NCBI GenBank assembly: GCA_964525045.1 | Contig: CAZGFD010000011.1 | Span: forward strand, 72,299 to 136,298 | DNA length: 64,000 nucleotides | Reading direction: 5' to 3' | Origin: G020348185 sp964525045 | GTDB lineage: Bacteria > Nitrospirota > Nitrospiria > Nitrospirales > UBA8639 | In this document: positions 1 to 8,789 of the stretch, one piece after another | Numbering within the stretch: the first letter of the stretch is position 1 | Layout of the letters: each line of letters begins with the position of its first letter | Made by a program: the position numbers and the translations under genes | The notes under the pieces: generated by a model | The model's database searches: none | Told to the model about the DNA's origin: nothing | What the model saw: only the letters and a program-made list of their open reading frames with translations

Positions 1-189
1 GCAGTTCCCTTTGCCTTAGTTGGAAAGGTTTTTCGTATTCCTAACATTTTTATCGAGCATTCAAATCAAGTCACAACACCATCTTTGGCAGGTCGAATCA
101 TGTATTATTTATCGGATAAATTTTTTTACCAGTGGGAATCACTTGAAAAGTACTTCCCGAAAGCAACTTTCGGAGGGAGCTTGTTTTGA
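1..189 (+). CDS. PssD/Alg14-like glycosyltransferase membrane-anchor subunit, 3' end only
   Basis: Frame 1 is open from the first base to TGA at 187-189 and gives 62 residues, so the gene is cut by the window edge. The tail contains IFIEHSNQVTTPSLAGR, a stretch YQWESLEKYFPKA and a GGSLF terminus, which resemble the C-terminus of Alg14/PssD proteins. In that family (established) the Alg14-like half anchors the Alg13-like catalytic half at the membrane, and together they transfer a sugar onto a polyprenyl-linked acceptor. The stop overlaps the TTG start of the next gene by four bases (TTGA), and that gene encodes the matching Alg13/PssE half, which strongly supports the assignment. The N-terminal Rossmann part lies outside the window. 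Confidence 0.75.
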   Translation, partial: AVPFALVGKVFRIPNIFIEHSNQVTTPSLAGRIMYYLSDKFFYQWESLEKYFPKATFGGSLF

Positions 190-686
190 TTTTTGTGACC
201 ATTGGAAACCCAAACCAGCCCTTTCTCCGTTTGTTAAAAGCAATTGATCAGTACGCTGGTTATAATGTGGGACAAAAAAGGGAGGAAATTCTTATCCAGA
301 GTGGAAATAACCCAGATTTCCATCCTGACCATTGTCAGCATATACCGTTTGTTTCCATGGAGGAATTCGACCAGTATATGAAAAAGGCCGACCTAATCAT
401 ATGCCATGGTGGTTGTGGGAGTATTTCTCATGCGCTTCGCATGGGGAAGGTTCCGATTGTCGTGCCTCGTCGGAAAAAGTATGGGGAACATATAAATGAT
501 CACCAAATGCAATTAACCCAAGCGTTGGCAAATCAAGGGCGTGTAATTCCCCTTTATGAGATCGAAGCCTTATCAAGAGCAATCTCGAAGGCGCGTCAGC
601 AGCAAACGAGACCCTTCTCTCACCAATCTCCACGAATTCTGAAACTCGTATCTAGCGCTATCGAAGAACTCGTCCCCCGATCATGA
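186..686 (+). CDS. PssE/Alg13-like glycosyltransferase catalytic subunit
   Basis: This 166-residue protein starts at a TTG that overlaps the previous stop. It opens with IFVTIGNPNQPF and carries ADLIICHGGCGS near residue 72 and PIVVPRRKKYGEHINDHQ near residue 95. This is the C-terminal GT-B half-domain pattern of Alg13/PssE (GT28-like), where the GG loop and the Glu/His/Asn cluster bind the UDP-sugar. Family knowledge says it works only as a heterodimer with the Alg14/PssD partner encoded just upstream. It probably adds the second sugar to a polyprenyl-PP-linked precursor; the donor sugar cannot be read from sequence. The stop overlaps the next start by ATGA, suggesting one operon. Confidence 0.8.
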   Translation: MIFVTIGNPNQPFLRLLKAIDQYAGYNVGQKREEILIQSGNNPDFHPDHCQHIPFVSMEEFDQYMKKADLIICHGGCGSISHALRMGKVPIVVPRRKKYGEHINDHQMQLTQALANQGRVIPLYEIEALSRAISKARQQQTRPFSHQSPRILKLVSSAIEELVPRS

Positions 687-2443
687 TCATTCTAGGACTC
701 AATGCCTATCATGGTGATTCCGCGGCCTGCTTGGTGGTGGATGGAAAACTTGTTGCCGCTACGGAGGAAGAGCGGTTTCGCCGAATTAAGCATTGGGCAG
801 GAATGCCAGTGGAGGCTATTCGGTATTGTCTAAACGAAGGCCATGTAAGGCTCGATGAGATTGATCATATCGCGATAAACCGAAATCCTCACGCCAATAT
901 TTTGAAAAAAGCCTTATTTATTTTTTCAAACCGACCGGGGTTGTCGGCTATTCGCGATCGGTTTAAAAATGCCTCAACCATTCAAAACCTTCAAAATGTC
1001 CTGGCCGACCAGTTTGATATTGAGCCGGATCGTATCGCGGCCAGAATTCATCATATTGAACATCATCGCGCCCATCTGGCCTCGACGTTTTATGTGTCTC
1101 CCTTTGACACGGCGGCGGTGGCGTCGGTTGATGGGTTTGGGGATTTTGTTAGTACCATGATTGGTCACGGTGAAGGCACAAAGATCCAAGCCCTTGACCG
1201 GATCACGTTCCCTCACTCTCTAGGGTTATTCTATTTGGCCCTGACCCAATATCTCGGGTTTCACACCTATGGTGATGAATATAAAACCATGGGATTAGCC
1301 GCCTACGGAGAACCGGAATACCTTGATGCGTTCCGACGTGTGATTCATCTTCTTCCTCAGGGTCGATTGGCTTTGAATCTTGATTACTTTCTGCACCATT
1401 CAGAAGGGGTGGCCATGACGTGGGATGGTGGGGCACCCCATATAGGACGGATTTATTCGGATGATCTTGTGAAACTCCTTGGCGATCCTCGTGTCTCCGG
1501 TGAGGCTATCACTCAACGTCATAAGAATCTGGCCGCGTCACTGCAGGCTGTTTATGAGGAAGCCTTTCATCATGTTCTCACTTATTTGGCTGAACGAACA
1601 GGTGCACGGTCGTTATGTCTAGCAGGCGGGTGTGCTCTCAACAGTGTGGCAAATGGAAAGATAGTTAAAAGAACCCCATTTGAACGTGTGTATATTCCTC
1701 CGGCCTCGGCGGATGATGGCGGTGCAGTGGGCGCTGCCTTTTCTGTTTGGCATGAGGTGCTTGGTCATCAACGGGACTTTATCATGGATCGAGCTGATTG
1801 GGGCCCTGAATTTCATTCAGGTGGCCTTGAAAAGGCCCTGTATGACAAGGAAACCGAGCTGTCCGACAAAGGTTGCCGGGTTCATCTTGTTGAAGACGAA
1901 GAAAAGCGGTGCCGTTGGACTGCGGAACGATTGGCAGACGGAAAAATTGTTGGTTTGTTCCAAGGACGAATGGAATGGGGGGCTCGAGCGTTGGGGCAGC
2001 GAAGTATTCTCGCCGACCCACGACGTCCCGAGATGAAAAATGTGTTAAACGCTCGAATCAAACATAGGGAACCTTTTCGTCCCTTTGCCCCTTCGATAAT
2101 AGAGGAAGCTACGTCAGAATATTTCGAACAATCCGAACCCTCTCCTTTCATGACGATGACCTATCGAGTCCGATCTGAAAAACAAAAATTGATCCCTGCC
2201 TCAACCCATGTGGATGGGACAGGTCGCCTTCAAACAGTGAATCGAGTGCAACAACCATTATTTTGGCAGCTCATTAAGGAGTTTGAGCGTCTGACCACAA
2301 TCCCGGTTTTACTCAATACCTCTTTTAATGAAAATGAGCCCATCGTGTGTGTTCCCCAGCAAGCCCTAGAGTGTTTCCTCCGTACCGGTATGGATGTGTT
2401 GATTATGGGGCCTTATGTCATTGAACGTGCGGGCCAAGCATGA
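683..2443 (+). CDS. Carbamoyltransferase, NodU/CmcH family
   Basis: A 586-residue protein of typical family length (about 550-600). The N-terminal Kae1-like ASKHA domain has GLNAYHGDSAA, a TEEERFRR stretch near residue 30, the HHRAH metal-binding motif near residue 133, and YKTMGLAAYGEP near residue 200. AGGCALNSVANGK follows near residue 315. The C-terminal YrdC-like part has GRMEWGARALGQRSILADPR near residue 430 and LNTSFNENEPIV near residue 550. Members transfer a carbamoyl group from carbamoyl phosphate via carbamoyl-AMP to a hydroxyl of a sugar or antibiotic (established). Set between glycosyltransferases with ATGA overlaps on both sides, it most likely O-carbamoylates a sugar of the exported glycan (inference). 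Confidence 0.9.
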   Translation: MIILGLNAYHGDSAACLVVDGKLVAATEEERFRRIKHWAGMPVEAIRYCLNEGHVRLDEIDHIAINRNPHANILKKALFIFSNRPGLSAIRDRFKNASTIQNLQNVLADQFDIEPDRIAARIHHIEHHRAHLASTFYVSPFDTAAVASVDGFGDFVSTMIGHGEGTKIQALDRITFPHSLGLFYLALTQYLGFHTYGDEYKTMGLAAYGEPEYLDAFRRVIHLLPQGRLALNLDYFLHHSEGVAMTWDGGAPHIGRIYSDDLVKLLGDPRVSGEAITQRHKNLAASLQAVYEEAFHHVLTYLAERTGARSLCLAGGCALNSVANGKIVKRTPFERVYIPPASADDGGAVGAAFSVWHEVLGHQRDFIMDRADWGPEFHSGGLEKALYDKETELSDKGCRVHLVEDEEKRCRWTAERLADGKIVGLFQGRMEWGARALGQRSILADPRRPEMKNVLNARIKHREPFRPFAPSIIEEATSEYFEQSEPSPFMTMTYRVRSEKQKLIPASTHVDGTGRLQTVNRVQQPLFWQLIKEFERLTTIPVLLNTSFNENEPIVCVPQQALECFLRTGMDVLIMGPYVIERAGQA

Positions 2444-3651
2444 ATCGTTCCTTAAATGTCATAGTTCTTAACCGTTGCTTTCCCCCTGAAATTGGTGCCA
2501 CCGGGAAGATGGCCAGGGATTTAGGTCGCATTCTGGCCCAAGAGCATTCCACGACGTTCTTGGTGGGCCGCCCGGTTCAAACTGGTCAACCTCAACCTTA
2601 CTCCCTTTTACAGCGAACATACCACGATGGTTTTACTGTCGAACGTCTTGGAAGCACGGTTTTTCCCCATCGTCGTATGACCGGTCGTGTATGGAATTAT
2701 CTCTCGTATCTTCTATTGGCCTTGTTTCGGTGTCTTACCTTCCGACCAAAGCCGGATGTGGTCATTGCCATGACCGATCCGCCGTTGGCCTGTGTCATCG
2801 GTCTGCTCACTGCCCTATTTAGAAAGTGTAAGTTCGTCTATAACATTCAGGACCTTCATCCTGATATGGCGTTGGCGGCTGGGTTAGTGAGACCCGGATG
2901 GGTAGTTGCGGTATGGGAGCGATTGCATCAGTGGGCCTTACGCCGAGGGGATTTAATTGTGGTTCCTGGTGAAGATATGAAAGAGCGTCTGTTGTCCAAA
3001 GGAGTACGTTTCGAGTCAATCGCAGTAGTGCGAAATGGTTCAGAACCTATTGACCCCCTCTCGCAACCTGAACACCCAGTTGTCAAAGAGATACGCCGGA
3101 ATTTCCCTTTCGTGTTAATTCACGCCGGTAATTTAGGATTTGCCGGTTCCTGGGAAACGATCTTGAATGCTGCAAGGCTTTTGACTGGCGAAAATATTGG
3201 GATTGTGTTTGTCGGAGATGGTGTCCTGCGTTCTCAATTGGAATCTCTTTCCAAAAATTTGGCACATGTTCGGTTTTTAAACTATTTACCCCAAGAAGAC
3301 CTCCCATATGTTTTGGGAGCCGGAGATCTACATGTGGTGACTCTCAAGCGGGGCTTAGAAGGGCTTGTGGTCCCAAGTAAAATGTATCCTATTCTGATGA
3401 GTGGTCGACCTATTCTTGCCATCACCCCTGAGTGTAGCGATGTCAGTAGGCTAGTGAGAGAGTCTCAGTGTGGGCTTGTTGCTGATCCTGATAACGCTGC
3501 ATCGATTGCCAAAAGTGTGTTATTTGCAAGAGACCATCCTGAGGAGGTCAAAAAAATGGCAACCAGGGCAAGAGAGTTTGGAATAGGGTTTAGTAGAAAT
3601 GATTTGGCTAAAGAGTTTGTTCATGCCATTGAAAAGGTGGTTATGGCCTGA
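2440..3651 (+). CDS. Glycosyltransferase family 4 (GT-B)
   Basis: A 403-residue GT-B protein. The N-terminus, NVIVLNRCFPPEIGATG, matches the WbuB-like GT4 subgroup opening. VIAMTDPPLACVIG and YNIQDLHPDMALAAG follow around residues 108-148. The C-terminal nucleotide-sugar domain contains LIHAGNLGFAGSWE near residue 227 and a donor-site region GLEGLVVPSKMYPILMSGRP near residue 305. It is predicted to be a cytoplasmic retaining transferase acting on a lipid-linked sugar. The ATG overlaps the carbamoyltransferase stop (ATGA at 2440-2443). Acceptor and donor are not predictable. The same subgroup appears again at 62501-63733. Confidence 0.88.
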   Translation: MNRSLNVIVLNRCFPPEIGATGKMARDLGRILAQEHSTTFLVGRPVQTGQPQPYSLLQRTYHDGFTVERLGSTVFPHRRMTGRVWNYLSYLLLALFRCLTFRPKPDVVIAMTDPPLACVIGLLTALFRKCKFVYNIQDLHPDMALAAGLVRPGWVVAVWERLHQWALRRGDLIVVPGEDMKERLLSKGVRFESIAVVRNGSEPIDPLSQPEHPVVKEIRRNFPFVLIHAGNLGFAGSWETILNAARLLTGENIGIVFVGDGVLRSQLESLSKNLAHVRFLNYLPQEDLPYVLGAGDLHVVTLKRGLEGLVVPSKMYPILMSGRPILAITPECSDVSRLVRESQCGLVADPDNAASIAKSVLFARDHPEEVKKMATRAREFGIGFSRNDLAKEFVHAIEKVVMA

Positions 3652-3733
3652 ACCCTATGTTGTGGTGTATTGGGTTCGATTAACATAAGATTTTGTTTTT
3701 CTAAATTCTGAACCATTTTCCCGGGGTAGCTAA

Positions 3734-5710
3734 TTGGAAGTTGTCGGTATAATTCTTTTCATCGTTGCTGCTGTGACATCCCTCCTGGTGACTCCTTTTG
3801 TAGTACAACTGGCTGCCTCACTCAATTTTTTTGATCACCCTGAGACCAGGAAAATTCATTCAAACCCTACACCCAAATTAGGGGGAATGAGTCTCCTCTG
3901 TTCAGTTGGCATCACCTGTGTGGTGGCCATGGTCCTTGTTCATTACCAGTACCTGGCGGTGCCCTTGCATGAATCAGTTTGGATTCCTCTGCTGATAGGC
4001 GCGGTGATCGTATTTTTTGTGGGGCTATGGGATGACCTGAGACCCCTTTCCATCAGTGTGAAGTTTGGGTTTCAGTCGGTTGCGGCCCTCCTGGCAATTG
4101 CGTGGGGGATTCGATTTGATCGCGTCTCGTTTTTAGGCGAGACTGGATTGGATCTTGGTGTGTTTGCTTATCTATTCACTTTTTTGTGGATTATCGGGAT
4201 TACCAATGCGTTTAACTTAATTGATGGGCTTGATGGATTGTCGGCCGGATTGGCGAGTATTGCCGCCGGGACCAGTGCGGTAGTATTTATCATGCGTGGA
4301 AATGATGGAGAGGCCCTACTGTTGCTTATTGTCCTTGGGGCTCTAATTGGATTCCTGAGATATAATTTTTATCCTGCAAAGATTTTTCTCGGGGATTCGG
4401 GGAGCTTAGTGATTGGGTATATTCTCGCGCTCACCGCCATCACCGGATCCCAAAAAGGCGTGACCGCTTTAGCTATCGCGTTTCCTCTGCTTGTTTTCGG
4501 TCTCCCCATTGCGGACACATTACTTTCCATGGTTCGTCGCTACCTCAGAGGCCTTCAGATGACAGAACCGTCCAAAGGTCGAATCAAACACAAGTTCCTC
4601 CTTTTGAAACGGATGTTTGAGCCAGACCGGGAACATATTCACCATCGACTGTTGGCCGTTGGATTTTCGCATCGAGGGGCGGTCTTACTATTGTATGGTC
4701 TGGGATTGGTCCTGTCCCTTTTGGCTTTTCTCACTGTCATAGCCAATGGGAAAAATGCTGGTCTGATTCTCGTCCTGGTTGCGTTGGCCTCCTATGTTGG
4801 TATCTCGAAACTTGGGTATCGGGAACTTCGCGTACTCCAGGCCGAACCCTTTCTTCGAATTGATGCAAGAGCCGGCTTACAAAAAGGGTTTTTCCTTTCG
4901 TTCGTCGATTTCTTGTTAATCACACTTTCGTATTGGACCGCCTTTCTCTTGAAATACGAGTTCACCTGGAGTGCCGACCTGATTTCCTGGTATCAGACCG
5001 GGTTCCTTATGACATTAGCCATTCAATTCGGGGTCTTTTTCCTCTTGGGTTTACACAAGGGAATTTGGCCCGTCCTCAGCACCGGAGATCTTTTCCGTGT
5101 GGTCTCGGCTGTGGGTATTGGTACGGTTCTCTCCTTTATCCTGACCACGTTTCATGAATACCCCCGGGGAATTATTGGGTTTTTTGCAGTTGATTTTCTT
5201 CTCCTGACTGGCTTCACCATTATTTCAAGGAGTACGGATCGGATTTTGGATTATCTCAAGACCGGCCAATATCACTCTGGACGTAAGTTAATAATTTACG
5301 GAGCTGGAAAAGGAGGACAACTCGTCTTAAGGGAAATCATTGAAAATCAAAAGTTAGGCCTTCGCCCTCTTGGATTTGTAGATGATGATCCGGATTTACG
5401 AGGGTATATGGTGAATCGGTTGCCGGTCCTCGGTAGCGGCGAAGAATTGGACCGGATCTTGATCCAACATCCTGAAGCCCTTCTCGTTCTCGCTTCACCA
5501 AGAATTGACCCGTTCCGAATTAAAAAGGCTCTGGCGGTGTGTCAATTGCACGGAGTCCCTCTCTATCGATTTGAATTACATATAACCCCAGTTGATCCAG
5601 TCCTCTCCGAATTCAACCATGAGGCTCATTCCGTCGAGGAGCCTGGGTTTCAGGAAAAGCCTCACCCTTCCGTAGGGAGGCAGAGGGGAAAGGAACCTGT
5701 CTACGACTAA
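3734..5710 (+). CDS. Fusion: WecA/MraY-type polyprenyl-P sugar-1-P transferase + FlaA1-like Rossmann domain (copy 1)
   Basis: A 658-residue fusion from a TTG start. Residues 1-350 are a polytopic PNPT enzyme: DHPETRKIHSNPTPKLGG near residue 35, the Asp pair in GLWDDLRPL near 98, ITNAFNLIDGLDGLSAG near 157, NFYPAKIFLGDSGSL near 215 and EHIHHRLL near 300. These are the catalytic Asp and HxxH signatures of WecA/MraY. A second membrane segment set (about 385-510) and a Rossmann motif, YGAGKGGQLVLREI near 523, match the N-terminal part of FlaA1/CapD-type proteins. The C-terminal 4,6-dehydratase domain is absent; the chain ends in a polar tail. Predicted role: load a sugar-1-P on undecaprenyl phosphate. 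The Rossmann module's role is unknown. Copy 2 is at 9764-11629. Confidence 0.85.
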   Translation: MEVVGIILFIVAAVTSLLVTPFVVQLAASLNFFDHPETRKIHSNPTPKLGGMSLLCSVGITCVVAMVLVHYQYLAVPLHESVWIPLLIGAVIVFFVGLWDDLRPLSISVKFGFQSVAALLAIAWGIRFDRVSFLGETGLDLGVFAYLFTFLWIIGITNAFNLIDGLDGLSAGLASIAAGTSAVVFIMRGNDGEALLLLIVLGALIGFLRYNFYPAKIFLGDSGSLVIGYILALTAITGSQKGVTALAIAFPLLVFGLPIADTLLSMVRRYLRGLQMTEPSKGRIKHKFLLLKRMFEPDREHIHHRLLAVGFSHRGAVLLLYGLGLVLSLLAFLTVIANGKNAGLILVLVALASYVGISKLGYRELRVLQAEPFLRIDARAGLQKGFFLSFVDFLLITLSYWTAFLLKYEFTWSADLISWYQTGFLMTLAIQFGVFFLLGLHKGIWPVLSTGDLFRVVSAVGIGTVLSFILTTFHEYPRGIIGFFAVDFLLLTGFTIISRSTDRILDYLKTGQYHSGRKLIIYGAGKGGQLVLREIIENQKLGLRPLGFVDDDPDLRGYMVNRLPVLGSGEELDRILIQHPEALLVLASPRIDPFRIKKALAVCQLHGVPLYRFELHITPVDPVLSEFNHEAHSVEEPGFQEKPHPSVGRQRGKEPVYD

Positions 5711-5849
5711 TCCGGGTCCTGGTCAGAATGAAAGGACATTGAAATGTTGTATTTCTGCCCTTTTGTCTCTTGAAGGTTTTTATAAAATCCGGTAGGCTGC
5801 CACAAGCTTTCCAACCCCTCACCAACCTTCCTTATCCAACATTTGAATT

Positions 5850-7061
5850 TTGGCTTACCTCGATAAAGTTCTGCAGTACGGCATCATCATAGTTGCTTTC
5901 AGTCTCCCCTTTGTCCGACTGACTCATTTCACTGAATATCTTTTTTTGAGTTTGCTGATTCTATGGCTGGGGAAAAAATTGTTCATGGAATCGCTGGCTA
6001 TTTCAAGAACCGCGTTAGACGTTCCCATTCTCGTCTTCCTTGGCTGGGTATTGGTGACTGTCCCCTTTGCGACGGATTGGTCGTATAGCCTTGAAGAATG
6101 GCAAAAAACTATCCCGCGTTTTCTCATATTTTGGTTCGTCGTGAATGTCGTTAGAACAGAGCAGGATATCCGATCAATCCTTCATTCGTTTTCCTTTGGC
6201 CTTGTTTTGCTGGCAATTTTGGAATCTGTCTATTTTTTTGTGGAAGGGGGAGATGCCTTTTCGATGAAAATTCGGGCTGGAGGATTAAGCGGAAGCAGTC
6301 AATGGCTCAGTTGCTTCTTGGTCATTGGGATTCCAGTCCTCTGGCTTGGGCTCTTTTGTGATACGAGGCTGTGGGTCCGGCGCCTGTACCTTTCAGCCTT
6401 AGGGATGTCAGGGATTGCTCTTTTTTTGGTTCATACTCGAGCTGCGTGGCTAGCTGTTATGACTCAGGGATTTTTCTATATGGTTTTAAGATTGACAAGA
6501 AGTTGGATCATTTCAGGATTGGTTGTGTTCTTCAGCGTCGGCCTGTTGATTGTATTCCTTGCAATTCCCGGCCAACATCTTGAGTTGATCTCCAGTAGTA
6601 AATTTACGAGTCCCCGTAGCATGCTCCTTCGATTTAATACATGGGACCTCGCTACCGAAGATATTCGCGAACAACCCCTGACGGGAATTGGGTATGGCAA
6701 GCACAGTTTTTACTTGAAGCACCCGAATCTGGAAAAAAGTTACCATGCCCATATTCATAACTCTTTTCTTTCGAGCATGGTGCAAGTTGGAGTCCCGGGG
6801 TTTCTTGTCCTAGCCTGGATTTTCTGGGTCGTCCTACGCAAATCCTCTGAATGGAGTCAAAGGTTTTCCGAACATTATTTTGGAAAACTGGCCTTCGCAG
6901 TATTTTTCATGACTGTCGGTCTTATTGTCAGACTCATATTCGACGATATGCTTATTGGGAACGTGGTTTACTTATTCATGCTCCTTCTCGGGGTTTGCTT
7001 TAGTCTTGGTGGGCAATTAGAGGCAAGGGCAAAGACGAAACCTTTGGCGGAGGGAAGCTAG
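5850..7061 (+). CDS. O-antigen ligase/polymerase-like membrane protein (WaaL/Wzy family, copy 1)
   Basis: A 403-residue, highly hydrophobic protein with about ten membrane segments, from a TTG start. HTRAAWLAVMTQG near residue 198 and the periplasmic-loop motif GIGYGKHSFYLKHP near 280, followed by HAHIHNSFLSSMVQVGVPG near 300, match the Wzy_C domain. The loop Arg and the His before the last helices are the residues known to matter in WaaL. It either ligates glycan to lipid A-core or polymerises repeat units; sequence alone does not separate these. The weakly similar protein at 37226 has the same organisation, suggesting a duplicated or parallel function. Confidence 0.85.
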   Translation: MAYLDKVLQYGIIIVAFSLPFVRLTHFTEYLFLSLLILWLGKKLFMESLAISRTALDVPILVFLGWVLVTVPFATDWSYSLEEWQKTIPRFLIFWFVVNVVRTEQDIRSILHSFSFGLVLLAILESVYFFVEGGDAFSMKIRAGGLSGSSQWLSCFLVIGIPVLWLGLFCDTRLWVRRLYLSALGMSGIALFLVHTRAAWLAVMTQGFFYMVLRLTRSWIISGLVVFFSVGLLIVFLAIPGQHLELISSSKFTSPRSMLLRFNTWDLATEDIREQPLTGIGYGKHSFYLKHPNLEKSYHAHIHNSFLSSMVQVGVPGFLVLAWIFWVVLRKSSEWSQRFSEHYFGKLAFAVFFMTVGLIVRLIFDDMLIGNVVYLFMLLLGVCFSLGGQLEARAKTKPLAEGS

Positions 7062-7522
7062 CGTCAGTTTCTAAACAGGGATCTTGACAGGGGTTATGGC
7101 CGAAGGTACGATCCTCTACTCAACAGGCTAAAAGGGTCCCAAGTACCTATAATAATTAGCCTTTTTGTCTCTTGCCTGCCAGAACTAAATTAAGAATATC
7201 TTTTGCCTTTCCATTAAGAGAGAAATGGTTGACGAAGTCTTTACCCCTTTCATGTTGAATTCTTAATATTCTTTCGAGGTGAGGGTGGAATTTTCCTTTG
7301 ATTGATGAAGGATGCCCCTTACGATGTCATTGCATTTCTCTTATTCATTCCTCTCAATTTAGGGAAACGGCCTTTACCATGACGATACAGATCGTTGGTG
7401 GGGTCTTGGTTCGGTCGTTTCGGAGAGCGCCAGGTATCGTCATCATCAGTTATTCGAAACCACCTAGTTTTTGATGCGGTAGACGGGCTCAGTCAAATAT
7501 TAATCATTCAGGATGATGGGCC
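7062..7522. other. 461-base intergenic stretch; decayed, no intact gene
   Basis: No convincing intact ORF was seen. Between 7126 and 7166 GGCTAA and TTAGCC could pair across a long loop before five T, a weak terminator candidate for the upstream gene. The minus strand from 7156 to about 7326 keeps a coding-like tail, listed separately. The rest (7330-7520) has no feature I recognise. Confidence 0.5.
7156..7326 (-). pseudogene. Possible 3' remnant of a glycosyltransferase
   Basis: The minus strand is open for about 56 codons ending in TAA at 7156-7158, without a plausible start. The translation includes LERILRIQHERGKDFVNHF and KAKDILNLVLAG, which reads like the C-terminal helix of a GT4 glycosyltransferase. 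It is oriented against both neighbours. The match is by eye and weak; it could be a chance open frame. Confidence 0.25.
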
Positions 7523-8656
7523 ATGGACAAATTAAAACCCACTAAAGTCATCCTTGTCTCCCGATGCGCCTGGACGCTGTTTAACTTTCGAGCTGGTTTA
7601 ATAAGGTCGTTGCTAAAAAGGGGGGATGTCGTTCTCGGGGGTGGGGCAGGGGGTGACGGGTTTGAGGAAAGACTCAAACATTTAGGAATCGCATTCGTTC
7701 CATTGCCTGTCAGTCGACGGCCAATTAATCCCTGGTCTGATTGGGTACTTCTTTGGACCCTTTTTCGGTGGTATCGCCGCGAACGTCCGGATGTCGTCCA
7801 TCATTTTACGATCAGGCCCGTTGTGTATGGAAGTGTGGCGGCATGGTTAGCTGGTGTCCCTAGAATCGTAAATTCCATTACCGGGCTGGGAACAGTGTTT
7901 GGAGATTGCCAGAGGTGGTGGCTTCGGGCAATGGTTAAAAGGCAATATAAGCTTGCCTTAAGCATTTCTCACATGACCTTGTTCCAAAATGAGGACGATT
8001 ACCGGCATTTTCTTGCCAGAGGTCTCATCAAGTCGGAGAAAGCTAAAGTGGTGTCTGGTTCAGGAGTAAATTGCGAGCTGTTCCAACCACAGGTTCCTTC
8101 CGAGCACTCCACAAACGGATCCGTAACATTTTTATTGTCAGCTCGCTTGCTTTGGGAGAAGGGGATTGCCGATTTTGTTCAGGCTGCCCGATTGGTTCAA
8201 CAGGCGTATCCGACTACAGAATTTCAACTTTTGGGAAGGCGAGATGAGCGGAACCCCAATGTGGTCCCTCAGGAGGTTCTTGATCAGTGGAAAGACGAGA
8301 ACATTATTACATGGCTGGGAGAAGTATTAGATGTTCGCCCTATCGTGGCGAAGGCCGATGTGGTTGTTCTTCCCACGTATTACCGAGAAGGAGTGCCGCG
8401 CGTGCTTTTGGAAGCTTCAGCGATGGGAAAACCGATCATCGCCACTGATACCGTGGGTTGCCGAGATGTGGTCGAGCGTGAAAAAAGTGGAATTTTGGTT
8501 CCGGTCAAAAATCCCCAGGCTTTGGCCTCTGCCATGATTCGTATGATTGAGGACCCAGGGCTGAGGTCAAGTATGGGAAATGCCGGGCGAGAAAGAGTGG
8601 TCAAAAAGTTTAATGAACAATCGGTCATTGATGATATTCTTGAATGCTATGATTAA
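7523..8656 (+). CDS. Glycosyltransferase family 4, PglA-like
   Basis: A 377-residue GT-B enzyme from ATG. The N-terminal domain starts KVILVSRCAWTLFNFRAGL and has PDVVHHFTIRPVVYGSVAA near residue 90 and ITGLGTVFGD near 118, the layout of PglA/CapM-like GT4 proteins. The C-terminal domain has SARLLWEKGIADFVQAA near residue 207 and the donor motif YREGVPRVLLEASAMGKPI near 285, where the two Glu of the EX7E signature lie. Predicted cytoplasmic retaining transferase acting on an undecaprenyl-PP-sugar acceptor, plausibly the product of the adjacent WecA-like enzymes (inference). A poorly conserved gap precedes it, so it may start its own transcript. Confidence 0.88.
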   Translation: MDKLKPTKVILVSRCAWTLFNFRAGLIRSLLKRGDVVLGGGAGGDGFEERLKHLGIAFVPLPVSRRPINPWSDWVLLWTLFRWYRRERPDVVHHFTIRPVVYGSVAAWLAGVPRIVNSITGLGTVFGDCQRWWLRAMVKRQYKLALSISHMTLFQNEDDYRHFLARGLIKSEKAKVVSGSGVNCELFQPQVPSEHSTNGSVTFLLSARLLWEKGIADFVQAARLVQQAYPTTEFQLLGRRDERNPNVVPQEVLDQWKDENIITWLGEVLDVRPIVAKADVVVLPTYYREGVPRVLLEASAMGKPIIATDTVGCRDVVEREKSGILVPVKNPQALASAMIRMIEDPGLRSSMGNAGRERVVKKFNEQSVIDDILECYD

Positions 8657-8789
8657 AGTTTAGAGTTTGGAGTCTTTTTCGGATTGGGATAAACGGACGC
8701 TCAATCAAAGGCATTCGGTGACAGGGCCCCTGGGCCGCACAACCGGATCACTTTTTTCCCCCTCAAACCATCATAGGGTAAGGAACGCT

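Noticed and set aside
8667..8789. Upstream extension of the SDR at 8790
   Set aside because: 41 residues before the NAD-binding glycine motif, without similarity to the family and with a better ribosome site at 8790.
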